64,000 bases of DNA, from the NCBI GenBank assembly GCA_905214325.1, contig CAJMLT010000001.1, positions 92,494 to 156,493 on the forward strand. Direction: 5' to 3'. The stretch is from an uncultured bacterium. GTDB lineage: Bacteria; Actinomycetota; Coriobacteriia; Coriobacteriales; Eggerthellaceae. The position numbers and the translations under genes are program-made. A model generated the notes under the pieces. That model did not search any database. It saw nothing but the letters and a program-made list of their open reading frames with translations, and had not been told where the DNA came from. Each line of letters begins with the position of its first letter. Within the stretch, counting starts at the first letter, position 1. Below are positions 35,148-44,833 of the stretch, piece by piece.

Positions 35148-36944
35148 ATGAAGGCAAGGGTGAAGACAGCCCTGAGAGAAGCATTGAGATGGGATTGGGG
35201 CGCATTCGTTTTCGCCATCGTATCCACCGCGTGTTGCATGGGTGCGGGGTGCATAGCCCTCGGTCGTCGCGTGATGGGGCTTTCCGGTGCCGCCGTCCTC
35301 TCATGGATAACTCCCGGCTATGCCGCCGTGCTCGTCGTGGTGGCGCTCGTGTTGGCGGCGGTTCTTTATTGCGTGGCCGCGCTCATCTTCCGGGGTTATC
35401 GCGCTTCGGTCGATAAAAGGGCAGGCGTCTCGTCGGGATCGGTGCTTTCCTATAAGAAGTGTCTCAAAAAGTATTTCTGGGTGTATGCGTTGGTCATCTT
35501 CGCCTGCTGGACCCCTTGGATAATCGCACATTTACCTGGAACGTATGACCAGGACACCATCTGGCAGGCGCTCATCTATCGCAATCCCGCGTGCTGGTAC
35601 GACCATCATCCTTGGTTTACCACGGCGCTGTTCGGCGGCGTGCTCGATGCCGGGGTGCAGCTGGGATCCCAGTCCATAACGCTGATGCTCTATACGGTTT
35701 TCCAAGCTGTTTTCACCGCGGGAATGTTTTCGTGTCTGTTCTGTTATCTCAAGCGTTTTACACTTCCGACGGTGTTGTTCCGTCTGTGCTTCATCGTGGT
35801 ATGCGCTTTCCCGGTGTATGCGAGTTTTGCTTCTCAGATGGTGAAGGACTCGCTGTTCGCCCTTGCGTGGATTCCCTTCATGATCATGTACGTGGAGGCC
35901 ATCCGCACACGGGGAGCCTGCTTGAATTCGCTTCCCCGTATTCTTCTATTCATAGCCGCCATCGTGCTGGCATTGCTGTCGCGTAAGACGGGAATATACC
36001 TCATCGCGCCCGCGCTTCTGGTGTTGGTGTTCTTCGTTGCGGCGAAGTGGCGTATCCGTTGGTCGGCGGTGCTGGTGGTTGTCGTCGCGTTCAGCGTGGT
36101 GTGGAGCAGCGTGCTTCTGCCTTCCTTCGGAGTGGCGAAGGGCCCGTCGAAGGAGCTGTACTCGTGTCCGCTGCAACAAACGGCACGCTATGTCGCGCTC
36201 TATCCCGATGAAGTTACGGAAGCGGAGAAGGCGGCCATCGATGGAGTGCTGCCCTATGATTCCCTCTGGTCTCTGTATCAGGTCAATAACGCCGATGCCG
36301 TGAAGGATTCCTTCAAGAGTCCTTCCAATGACAAGATGATCGCTTATTTCGCCGCATGGGCCGGCATGGGATTGAAGCATCCCCTCACGTATGCCACAGC
36401 CACGTTGGGTACCAATGAGGCGCTGTTTCTGCCTCTTGTGCCGTATACGCTCAAGGACAATTTCTCGACTGATCTGGTGGACGAAAACGTGCGTTTCTTC
36501 ACGGCGTTCACGAGCGGGGGCCTGAGTGCGGAGGAGGTGACCCAACGTTCGGCGATCACGGCCGAGGGTCTTACCCGATTTTCCGGTCTCGATGGCGTTC
36601 ATTCGGTGATGGCAACGTATGAGAAGGCGATCAACTATACGCCGCTGCGCGTGTTGAATTCACCGTCGTTCATGGCCTTTTATATTCCGTTGCTCCTCGG
36701 GTGTTTTCTGCTGAGTTTCCGCAGTAGGGGATTGCATCGCTGGCGCATCGCTCTGGCACTTATTCCGGCGTTTCTCCTGGTTGCCTCCCTTGTCGTGGGG
36801 CCGTTGGTGCTGGCGCGTTATTGTATTCCTGCCGCCTATGTGATGCCGCTTCTGGTGGCATTGCCTTGGATCATGGGTGTGCGCACGTGCTCTGCCGCGC
36901 CGGGTTCGGTGGATGGAAAACGAGAAGCCACCAATGAGCACTAG
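35148..36944 (+). CDS. DUF6020-like polytopic membrane protein (probable GT-C)
   Basis: This 598-residue protein has about a dozen hydrophobic helices. Early periplasmic-loop motifs GTYDQDTIWQ and WYDHHPWFTTALFGG, followed by SQMVKDSLFALAWIPF, resemble DUF6020 proteins, where an Asp in the first outer loop recalls GT-C glycosyltransferases. A soluble extracellular stretch follows between about residues 370 and 480. It probably transfers sugars from polyprenyl phosphates to a surface polymer, but no enzyme activity is known for the family. ATG 35148 follows GAGGAG; 35109 is an alternative. Confidence 0.75.
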   Translation: MKARVKTALREALRWDWGAFVFAIVSTACCMGAGCIALGRRVMGLSGAAVLSWITPGYAAVLVVVALVLAAVLYCVAALIFRGYRASVDKRAGVSSGSVLSYKKCLKKYFWVYALVIFACWTPWIIAHLPGTYDQDTIWQALIYRNPACWYDHHPWFTTALFGGVLDAGVQLGSQSITLMLYTVFQAVFTAGMFSCLFCYLKRFTLPTVLFRLCFIVVCAFPVYASFASQMVKDSLFALAWIPFMIMYVEAIRTRGACLNSLPRILLFIAAIVLALLSRKTGIYLIAPALLVLVFFVAAKWRIRWSAVLVVVVAFSVVWSSVLLPSFGVAKGPSKELYSCPLQQTARYVALYPDEVTEAEKAAIDGVLPYDSLWSLYQVNNADAVKDSFKSPSNDKMIAYFAAWAGMGLKHPLTYATATLGTNEALFLPLVPYTLKDNFSTDLVDENVRFFTAFTSGGLSAEEVTQRSAITAEGLTRFSGLDGVHSVMATYEKAINYTPLRVLNSPSFMAFYIPLLLGCFLLSFRSRGLHRWRIALALIPAFLLVASLVVGPLVLARYCIPAAYVMPLLVALPWIMGVRTCSAAPGSVDGKREATNEH

Positions 36945-36957
36945 GGAAGAGGTCCGC

Positions 36958-39684
36958 ATGGATGAGATATCGCTGGTGCGTGGATCGCGCGCGAAAAGCG
37001 TTGCGCTCTATGCGTTGTGTGCCGTGTTGCCCGTTTGCGTGCTTGCGTTGGTTCTGGCCGCTTGCGGAGTGTACCCCTTCGGCGCCGTCTCTCCCTTGCA
37101 GGAGGATTTCGACATCGCCTACCAATACGCCAATATTCTGGCGTGGTTGCAGAATGTATTTTCGGGAGAAGCGAACCTCTTCTATTCTTTCGGAAAATCG
37201 CTGGGTGGGAATATGTTTCCCACATTTACGTATTATGCCGCCAGTCCCTTGAACCTATTGTTGCCCCTGTTCGGTGATGGGCATATCGATGACTTCGTTT
37301 TCGTCACGCGTCTGCTGCGCACGGGGCTCTGCGCGCTGGCTTTCGCATTTTTCTTCCGGAATCGTTTCGGTGGGATGGATGAGGATGGTCGAGGTGTCTT
37401 GGCGGGCCGGGGCACCACGCTTTCGTTTTCCGTATTGACGGTCGTGTTTTCCCTGAGCTACGCGCTCATGCAGTACAACGTGATTCAGGCCACGAATATC
37501 ATGTGGCTCGATGCGCCTATTCTGTTGCCCCTGGTTGCGCTAGGGGTGTATCGCTTCGTCCGGCAACGGAAGTTCGTCCTGTTCATCGTGGCGCTTTCCG
37601 TCACCATCATCAGCTGTTGGTATACGGGATACATGGTGGTTTTGGCTTCGATGCTGTTATTCCTGCTCGAGTATGCCCTCCTGCTTTCTCAAAGGGGCGA
37701 GCGTTTCGAATGGAAACTATTTCTGGGGCTTGCGTTGCGCTTCGGGCTTGCGCTGCTGTTTGTGGCGCTGGCCACGATGGTGATCCTGCTTCCGTCCGTA
37801 TCGGGGCTTCTTGCCGGCAAAGCAGCGGAGGTCGGAACCTCTTCGGCGGTGGTGCGCTATTATCCCTGGGAAATCATTCCGGCATTCTTCACTCTGTGCT
37901 TCACGCCCAACTGGGCGGGGCCGCAGCTGTTCTGCGGCACACTGACTTCGATGGGGTTGTTGCTGCTGTTCCTGACCCGGCAGATCAAGCGTGCTGACAA
38001 GATCATCTTCGCCGTCGTGTTGGTCGTTTTAGGGTGTTGTACGGAACTTTCCGCCCTCGAGCGTGTATGGACGGGCTTCACGGATGGAAACAACTACTAT
38101 CTCCGCTGGGGCTTCGTCATCCAGTTCGTCATGCTGTTCACCGCGGCTTTCGTATTTACCCGTTGGTCACCGAACAAGAAAGACACGCTTCGTGTGGCGT
38201 TGTTGTTGCTGCTTGTCGCCATCGTTGCGTTGGCGGTGGGCGGCTTCAATCCGTTGGGCACCTATGCCGAAGCGTCGGGGTTGACGCGGGGGGTTTGTTT
38301 CGCTGTTTGCGTGGCGATCATCCTTGTGCTGACCGCTTGCCTGCTGTTTGCTCGGAAAAAGGAACATCCGGAAGGGCGGGGCGCCCGCTACCTTGTTGCC
38401 GCATTTCTCGTCGCGATCGTCTGCTTCGATATGGGCATCAATGCCTATGCCATCGTGAGTTACGATTATGTCTACAGCCGACCTTCATACGATAGAGCCG
38501 ATTATCAAACTTACTTCGACGAGGAGGGGTCATCGCTCGAGTCGATCAAGGAAAGCGATACCGGTCTCTATCGTGTCGATAAGCTGTATACCTCTTTGCA
38601 GGATCCTACGCGCGGATCGGTTCCCACCAGCGAAAGCCTTGCTTTGGGTTATATGCCTTTGAGTTCCTATCTCTCCACCAATGATGCCCACGTGACGAAA
38701 TTCATGGGGAATATGGGATACACGACTCCCCCGAAGGACGGGCACAGCGTATTTCAGGGCAATTACTCGGATGCCATCCTTGCGAGTGACGCGCTTCTGG
38801 GTTTGAAGTACGTGGCTTCATCACATGTGGTACAGGGGTATGAAGCCACCGGGTCTTCTGCGGGAATCGCCGGACACGAATGGTATGCAAACGACTATGC
38901 GTTTCCTCTGGCTTTCGCCGTCAGCGATACGGCAACCGGAAAAATAGCTGATGGAGGGGGGTCGTCGTTTGACTATCAGAATTCCCTGTTTACCAACCTG
39001 TTCGGCGAATCGGCTACCGTGTATACGATCAGTGAAGCGACGGAAACATCACGTACCGAGGAGGGAATATCCTGGGCTATGTCCTCCGATAGCGTTGCTG
39101 ATGGTGGCGATTTCTCTATTGAAATCACCACCGACGAAGCGTATGCGAAACGCTTTTATTCCGGCTTCGATCTGCTGATGAACGGCACCCCCGTATCGGG
39201 GAAGTACCTGTGGTGTTTTTCGGACGGCATCGTGTCCGCCGGCGGCCTTACCGAAGGTCAGACGATAATGCTACTAGGCAGTGAATTGCAGACCGACGAT
39301 ACGATCGCCTGTCACGTGGCGCGTGTTGACACCACGGTGCTTTCTTCCCTGCAACAGCAGGCACGCGCGAAGGCTTTTACCTGCGATGTATGGCGGGACG
39401 GTTATGTTTCAGGATCCTATAGTGCTGGTGCTGAAGACGCCTATCTGTTCACGAGCATTCCTTATGACGCAGGCTGGACGGTGAAGGTCAACGGAGAAGA
39501 CGTGGTGCCGGAGACGGTAGCCGACGCGTTGATGGCAATCCCCCTTACCGAAGGGGACAATGCCATAGAGATGAGCTACCTCTCTCCCGGTGTCAAAACC
39601 GGTGGCGTGATATCGGCCGTTGCCTGGGCCGCGTTCGTCGTGTTTCTCATCGTCCGCCGCGTTCGGGCGAAAAGCGTGCGCTGA
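36958..39684 (+). CDS. YfhO-family membrane protein (GT-C type)
   Basis: This 908-residue protein has about 12-14 helices (residues ~20-530), an extracellular region, and a last helix near residue 890. The start shows QEDFDIAYQYANILAWLQNV and FYSFGKSLGGNMFPTFTYYAASPLNLL, diagnostic of YfhO. In Bacillus and Listeria, YfhO-type proteins glycosylate lipoteichoic or wall teichoic acid with sugars from lipid carriers. The start at 36958 follows GAAGAGGT; ATG 36934, overlapping the previous gene, is an alternative. It likely works with the polyprenyl GT2 enzymes upstream. Confidence 0.88.
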   Translation: MDEISLVRGSRAKSVALYALCAVLPVCVLALVLAACGVYPFGAVSPLQEDFDIAYQYANILAWLQNVFSGEANLFYSFGKSLGGNMFPTFTYYAASPLNLLLPLFGDGHIDDFVFVTRLLRTGLCALAFAFFFRNRFGGMDEDGRGVLAGRGTTLSFSVLTVVFSLSYALMQYNVIQATNIMWLDAPILLPLVALGVYRFVRQRKFVLFIVALSVTIISCWYTGYMVVLASMLLFLLEYALLLSQRGERFEWKLFLGLALRFGLALLFVALATMVILLPSVSGLLAGKAAEVGTSSAVVRYYPWEIIPAFFTLCFTPNWAGPQLFCGTLTSMGLLLLFLTRQIKRADKIIFAVVLVVLGCCTELSALERVWTGFTDGNNYYLRWGFVIQFVMLFTAAFVFTRWSPNKKDTLRVALLLLLVAIVALAVGGFNPLGTYAEASGLTRGVCFAVCVAIILVLTACLLFARKKEHPEGRGARYLVAAFLVAIVCFDMGINAYAIVSYDYVYSRPSYDRADYQTYFDEEGSSLESIKESDTGLYRVDKLYTSLQDPTRGSVPTSESLALGYMPLSSYLSTNDAHVTKFMGNMGYTTPPKDGHSVFQGNYSDAILASDALLGLKYVASSHVVQGYEATGSSAGIAGHEWYANDYAFPLAFAVSDTATGKIADGGGSSFDYQNSLFTNLFGESATVYTISEATETSRTEEGISWAMSSDSVADGGDFSIEITTDEAYAKRFYSGFDLLMNGTPVSGKYLWCFSDGIVSAGGLTEGQTIMLLGSELQTDDTIACHVARVDTTVLSSLQQQARAKAFTCDVWRDGYVSGSYSAGAEDAYLFTSIPYDAGWTVKVNGEDVVPETVADALMAIPLTEGDNAIEMSYLSPGVKTGGVISAVAWAAFVVFLIVRRVRAKSVR

Positions 39685-39860
39685 ATTTTCGGACAAGCCG
39701 ACAAACCGTATCGTGGTACAACCGGGCTACGGATTCGGAGGTCGGGAGGAAAGCTAGGACGAGCATCGTTTCCGTACACGAGGTGAAAGATGCGGCTTCG
39801 CTTACCGCTCTCAAGACTACTTAAGGTTGGTGTAGCCTCTACGCCGCAACACTCTCACCG

Positions 39861-39869
39861 TGCTAAAAT
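39861..39869 (+). promoter_or_regulatory. Promoter of the S8/M6 protease gene
   Basis: TGC-TAAAAT, an extended -10, lies 52 bases before the start codon. No -35 was assigned. The remaining gap 39685-39860 holds nothing I recognise. Confidence 0.5.
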
Positions 39870-39921
39870 GACTCCATCTATATTTTCAGTGCGTATCAGC
39901 ACGTCAGAACGGCGGTAGCAG

Positions 39922-42900
39922 ATGATATCGATGGAGCCCTCTTTCCCGTTTCCGAAAAAACGTTTCGGATCTTCCCTGCGTCGCGTTGCCGTTGTCTGCG
40001 TTGCGCTTCTGCTCGTTGGCTTTCTGTGCGTTCCGGCTGCTTTGGGCAACCCCGAACCGTCCTCTTCCACGATCGATCCGTCGCTTGATTATGCCGATGG
40101 CGAACTCATCATCACCTATGACAACGCCGCCGAATCCGGGGTGAGCACCTTTTCCCTCGAAGAAAGTGCCAATCCCCGTGAAACCTTAGACCAGATGGAT
40201 ATCCGCGTCGTCGAAGAGATCGCTCCTGCGACGCAAGCCGTCGGCACCGTCGTTTCGGCACAGGTTCCCACCGACCTTTCGCTTGAACAGGCGATGCAAC
40301 AACTTTCACAAACCGAAGGCATCGCGAGCGTTCAGCCGAACTATGTCTATCACCTCATAGATTCACGTGATGACGGGGGCGATTCCGGCGCGACGGCATC
40401 CGATTCCGGTGCCGTGCTTTCCCTGGAGGATGCCGCTGCCACGTCGGCATTGCCCAACGATCCGTATTGCGTCAACACCACGGCAGCCAACAATCAATAC
40501 TACCTGTACAACAGTAAAGTGGTCGATGCGTGGGATAAGGTGCAATGCAACGGCACCGTGACGGTGGCCGTGCTCGACACGGGCTGCTATATGGACCACG
40601 AAGATCTGGCGGGAACCGTCGATGCGGCCAATGCCTACGACATATACAATGATCGTCCGCTTTCGGAAAGTACCGCCATCAGTGGGGACGCTCTGGGCCA
40701 TGGAACGCACGTGTGCGGCATCGTGGCGGCTCAGGCGAACAACGGTATCGGTGTTGCGGGGGCGTCATATAACGCCAACGTGTTGCCGGTGAAGGTGTTC
40801 AACGATGGCACGAGCTCGACTACGGCGACGGCGAGTACGACCGATATCGTCAAGGGGTATACGTATCTGGCTTCGTTGGTGGACAACGGAACTTTGAATG
40901 ATCTGCGGGTCATCAATATGAGTCTGGGCTTCTATCCGTCGAACCCCGCAACCGTCGACCCCGTTTTTGAAAACGCCATCAAGAACCTGCGTAACAACTA
41001 CGGCGTTCTGAGTGTCTGCGCCGGTGGTAACGGTGACACCAACGGGAACCCCTTGACCGGCGTCAGCTATCCTTCGGACTACGATGCTTGTCTTGCGGTC
41101 ACTTCGCTTGATCGCGATGGCGGCAATACCTACTGGTCCGACTACAACCAGTATAAGGACATCAGCGCGCCGGGAACATTCATACGCTCGACGGGAAATG
41201 CGACGAGCGCGCTCTATACCACCAAATCGGGAACTTCCATGGCGTCGCCGTTGGTGGCGGGGTCGGCGGCGTTGTTGTGGGCTGCCAACCCCGATTTGAG
41301 TGTTGACGAAGCGGTCAATGCACTGGAGGGCACCGCCGACCCCATCAATGATTCCGAATACGACCGCACCACGACAAGTGGCAGCGCGGGAGCTTTGAAT
41401 GTGGCCGCTGCGGTGGATTCGGTGATTCCGGATGTCCCCGACCCCGATCCGGATCCCACGACCGAAACCGCCAACGCGTCTAATCTGGTGGTGTTCGTCA
41501 ACTTTTCCGACACGACGGGAATTTCCGCGACCGGATACAATGCCGCCTATCCCTATTACAGCGAAGCAAACGGCATACGCACCAAGTGGGAGTATCTCAA
41601 AAAGCGCTTCAACGAAAAGAATATGGATTACACCACTACGTTTCGTGACTACTTGGGAATCATCTCCAGCGGGAATCACGACGTGTTGAGCGTGTTTCCG
41701 CAAGACAATGCCGATGCGGGGACGGTGTCCTATATCACGCTGGATAACCCCTGCAGCTACTATGCCGACTATGACGCGCAGGGCAACGACTACGCGCTTG
41801 TTTCGGATACGATAGCGAAATTGAACGCAACCTATCCCGACCTGGATACTTCCACCATCGACCTGAACGCCGATGGCGTGGTGGACAACCTCCTCATCGT
41901 GCCGACGGCGAAAGCTGACGGAACCTTCACCTCGCACAAGTCGGTTGCCGCCGGTTGGAGTTCGCAGGTGGGTTCCACTGCCGCCAAAGATGTTGTTTCC
42001 TACAACGTCGTCGAGACCACGTTCGACGATTCGAGCGGCAGCGTCATGGATTCGCTTGATTACGAAACGGTGGCGCATGAGTATCTTCATTCGCTGGGCG
42101 TTCCCGACCTGTATCGCAGATGGGGAAATACGGCGGGGTCGCCGGTTGGGGTATGGGACATTATGGCTACCTCGGGTGCTCGTTCGTGGCCTCTTGCGGT
42201 TACGCGTGAGCAGCTGGGTTGGACCTCGATCGCCGATAGGACGGGCGTTGGATCCTATACGCTTTATGCGCCCGATTCCGGCAATGAACAGGCCATCGTG
42301 TTGAAGTCGCCGCTGAGCGAATCGGAGTACTTCGTTGTTGAATACCGTCGGAAAAATACCGGCGTCACCGCCTGTGACACGCGTATCGGCGGATCGGGCC
42401 TGATCGTCTATCGGGTCAATCCCGCCTACGTGGAGGAGGGAAATGCCGGCGGGAATGACTATATATACGTGTTCCGTAACGGCGAAACGGGTATCAGCGA
42501 TTCTGCCGGCGATGTAGCGAACGCGCAGGTAGGAACAGAATCCTATGGGGCACCGCGCCAGAGCATAGGGTCTGCTGATATGACGGCGGACATCACCGAA
42601 GGTGCCCTGTGTTATTCGGACGGAAGGAACTCGGGAATAACCATCAGAGCCGTCGATCAGGCCGACGGCTCCATCACGTTCGACGTTTCCTACCCCGATT
42701 ACGAATCGCTGGGGTATTGGGACGAAGCTACCAACGCCGATGGAACGAGCTTGCTGCCGACGGCCAACGTGACGGCCTTGGATACCGCGACCGACGGCTC
42801 CAAAGTGTACACCCTTGCGGGAACCACCGATTACGTGAACGGTTCGACGCAGCAGGGAGTATGGTGCTACGACGGAACATCTTGGAACAGCTTGGGTAGC

Positions 42901-44658
42901 GTTTCGAACGACTTGAGTAATGCGTCGCTTGCGTGTATCGATGGGGAAGTGTATATGTTGGGGGCATCGTATGTGGAGGGTTCGTCTTCGGTGGTGCTGA
43001 AACGCTACACCGGCAGCGCCTGGCAGGAAGTTACGCGCGTGTTGACGGGGTCGAACTATGCGAACGTATCTACGATGGGCGTGGTCGATGGGTCGTTGTA
43101 CGTGTTGGTGGACAAGAACAACGCCGATGCTCAATTGTATAAGTTGCAGGGAACCACGCTCAACGCCGTCGGCTCCGTGTTACCGGTGTCGTATCTGGTC
43201 CATCCCGAAATAGTGAAGCTGCCCGGCGGGGTGGGGGTTGCCTGCGGAAACTTCAGTTTCGACGTGAGCTCTTCGAGCAGCACGCAGGTGTACGGACTGA
43301 GTTCGCAGGGTTCGTGGAATAAGGTAGTGGATCGGTCGGGCGAAGCTCCCGTTGCCGTGAGTGGCGCCACCGCCAACGGCAAGACGTATGTTCTGTGTTC
43401 CTATAACACGTCGGATCCTGTGCTGTATGTGATCGGCGAAGACGGCACCGTGGAGGCGGAACGTTCCTACGATCAACTTGCGGGGTGCAGACTGGATTCC
43501 TGTGTTGCGGCGGGTAGCGACTACGTCTATCTTTCTCTGATCGATGGCGATTCGGTGGTGAAAACCTATGCCGTTTCCCAAGGCGATACCGCGTCGTTGG
43601 AACTGCTGGGAGCCGAAGTGTATTCACCGGGAACGGACATCTCGTCGGTCTTGATGGGCGGGAACGTGTATTGCGGTGTGATCAACAGCTCGACTGGTGC
43701 GGCCAATCTGCGGATGCATGCGGGATTGGACGAGGAGAGGATTGTCCCTTCGGTAGGATATCAAACACATATACAGGACTATGGTTGGCAATCCGTTGTT
43801 CGGGATGGAGCAACATCAGGCACAACAGGTGAGTTCAAGCGCCTAGAGGGAATTAAGCTATCACTTTCCGATAGTTCGTATGCCGGCTCCATTCAATATC
43901 AGACCCATATTCAGGATTATGGCTGGGAAAGTAACTGGAAGTCAGATGGAGCGATCTCTGGAACAACGGGCGAATCCAAACGCTTGGAAGCGATACGGAT
44001 TCAACTCGATGGGGAGATCGCCGATTCCTATGACGTTTACTATCGCGTTCATGCGCAAGAATTCGGCTGGATGGACTGGGCTAAGAACGGCGAGAGCGCT
44101 GGGACAGCAGGGTATTCCTATCGACTGGAAGCCATTCAGGTTCAAGTGGTGCCCAAAGATGCAGACTTTACGGGGTCGACCGATATGCCGTTCGCTTCAA
44201 CATTTCTGAATTGTCAGACTCATGTTCAGGATTACGGTTGGCAGGACGCCGTGCATAACGGCGGCACTTCTGGAACAACAGGACAATCTAAGCGCCTTGA
44301 GGGAATAAAGATAGTTCTTTCCGGTCTTGAGACCCCAGGTTCCATTCGTTATCAAACTCATATCCAGGGATATGGTTGGGAGAGCGACTGGAAATACAAC
44401 GGCGCCCTATCTGGTACCACGGGCGAATCAAGAAGATTGGAAGCGATACGGATTCAACTCGATGGGGAGATCGCCGATTCCTATGACGTTTACTATCGCG
44501 TTCATGCGCAAGAATTCGGCTGGATGGGCTGGGCTAAGAACGGCGAGAGCGCTGGGACGGCAGGATACTCCTATCGTTTGGAAGCTATTCAGGTTCAGCT
44601 GGTGAAGAAAGGCGACCCTGCTCCGGGACCCATGGACGGAGCTTTTCGTCAGCAATGA
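39922..44658 (+). CDS. Secreted dual protease: subtilisin S8 + M6-like metalloprotease + ChW repeats
   Basis: This 1578-residue protein begins with a signal peptide (KKRFGSSLRRVAVV..., cleaved near AALG). An I9-like propeptide follows (about residues 55-145). The S8 subtilisin domain has D219 (VLDTGC), H260 (GHGTHV) and S439 (GTSMASP). Next is an M6/immune-inhibitor-like domain (about 515-925) with zinc motif HEYLH at 719-723 in HEYLHSLGVPD, and WDIMA as Met-turn. A beta-propeller-like region (about 930-1275) precedes two triads of ChW repeats (1280-1412 and 1432-1567). Both active sites look intact, so this is one polypeptide with two proteases. The C-terminal ~300 residues are more A+T-rich than the rest. 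It may process surface proteins or degrade host proteins; the target is unknown. Confidence 0.9.
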   Translation: MISMEPSFPFPKKRFGSSLRRVAVVCVALLLVGFLCVPAALGNPEPSSSTIDPSLDYADGELIITYDNAAESGVSTFSLEESANPRETLDQMDIRVVEEIAPATQAVGTVVSAQVPTDLSLEQAMQQLSQTEGIASVQPNYVYHLIDSRDDGGDSGATASDSGAVLSLEDAAATSALPNDPYCVNTTAANNQYYLYNSKVVDAWDKVQCNGTVTVAVLDTGCYMDHEDLAGTVDAANAYDIYNDRPLSESTAISGDALGHGTHVCGIVAAQANNGIGVAGASYNANVLPVKVFNDGTSSTTATASTTDIVKGYTYLASLVDNGTLNDLRVINMSLGFYPSNPATVDPVFENAIKNLRNNYGVLSVCAGGNGDTNGNPLTGVSYPSDYDACLAVTSLDRDGGNTYWSDYNQYKDISAPGTFIRSTGNATSALYTTKSGTSMASPLVAGSAALLWAANPDLSVDEAVNALEGTADPINDSEYDRTTTSGSAGALNVAAAVDSVIPDVPDPDPDPTTETANASNLVVFVNFSDTTGISATGYNAAYPYYSEANGIRTKWEYLKKRFNEKNMDYTTTFRDYLGIISSGNHDVLSVFPQDNADAGTVSYITLDNPCSYYADYDAQGNDYALVSDTIAKLNATYPDLDTSTIDLNADGVVDNLLIVPTAKADGTFTSHKSVAAGWSSQVGSTAAKDVVSYNVVETTFDDSSGSVMDSLDYETVAHEYLHSLGVPDLYRRWGNTAGSPVGVWDIMATSGARSWPLAVTREQLGWTSIADRTGVGSYTLYAPDSGNEQAIVLKSPLSESEYFVVEYRRKNTGVTACDTRIGGSGLIVYRVNPAYVEEGNAGGNDYIYVFRNGETGISDSAGDVANAQVGTESYGAPRQSIGSADMTADITEGALCYSDGRNSGITIRAVDQADGSITFDVSYPDYESLGYWDEATNADGTSLLPTANVTALDTATDGSKVYTLAGTTDYVNGSTQQGVWCYDGTSWNSLGSVSNDLSNASLACIDGEVYMLGASYVEGSSSVVLKRYTGSAWQEVTRVLTGSNYANVSTMGVVDGSLYVLVDKNNADAQLYKLQGTTLNAVGSVLPVSYLVHPEIVKLPGGVGVACGNFSFDVSSSSSTQVYGLSSQGSWNKVVDRSGEAPVAVSGATANGKTYVLCSYNTSDPVLYVIGEDGTVEAERSYDQLAGCRLDSCVAAGSDYVYLSLIDGDSVVKTYAVSQGDTASLELLGAEVYSPGTDISSVLMGGNVYCGVINSSTGAANLRMHAGLDEERIVPSVGYQTHIQDYGWQSVVRDGATSGTTGEFKRLEGIKLSLSDSSYAGSIQYQTHIQDYGWESNWKSDGAISGTTGESKRLEAIRIQLDGEIADSYDVYYRVHAQEFGWMDWAKNGESAGTAGYSYRLEAIQVQVVPKDADFTGSTDMPFASTFLNCQTHVQDYGWQDAVHNGGTSGTTGQSKRLEGIKIVLSGLETPGSIRYQTHIQGYGWESDWKYNGALSGTTGESRRLEAIRIQLDGEIADSYDVYYRVHAQEFGWMGWAKNGESAGTAGYSYRLEAIQVQLVKKGDPAPGPMDGAFRQQ
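43984..44105 (+). repeat. Nearly identical DNA repeat in ChW triads, copy 1
   Basis: These 122 bases match 44437-44558 with one difference seen (GAC/GGC in WMDW/WMGW), offset 453 bases (151 codons). This is the end of repeat B and start of repeat C in each triad. Such identity in a coding repeat implies recent duplication or gene conversion. Confidence 0.85.
44437..44558 (+). repeat. Nearly identical DNA repeat in ChW triads, copy 2
   Basis: This is the second member of the 453-base-spaced pair; see 43984-44105. Confidence 0.85.
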
Positions 44659-44833
44659 CATATATGGTGACGACTTGTCCTCCATATTTTGTGGGATACT
44701 TTGTAGATTTTCGTAATTAGGTACCGTTCGAGGGGAAACGTTTCTGGTGGATGAGACATTGGGTTGTTAGAATTACAGGGTCGTTCACGTTTGCAAAATA
44801 GAACATAAATAGGCTAGGCAAAGGATTGTTTTT
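44659..44833 (+). other. Gap between protease and autolysin genes
   Basis: This 175-base A+T-rich spacer should carry the autolysin promoter. TCGTTCACGTTTGC (about 44782-44795) partly resembles the GTTCAC arm of the repeat before the third ChW gene. No terminator hairpin with a T-run is evident. Confidence 0.35.

Noticed and set aside
40765..43134. 789-codon open frame on the minus strand
   Set aside because: It lies wholly opposite the dual-protease gene, is rich in Arg, His and Gly, and has no domain; it is a shadow of GC-rich coding DNA.
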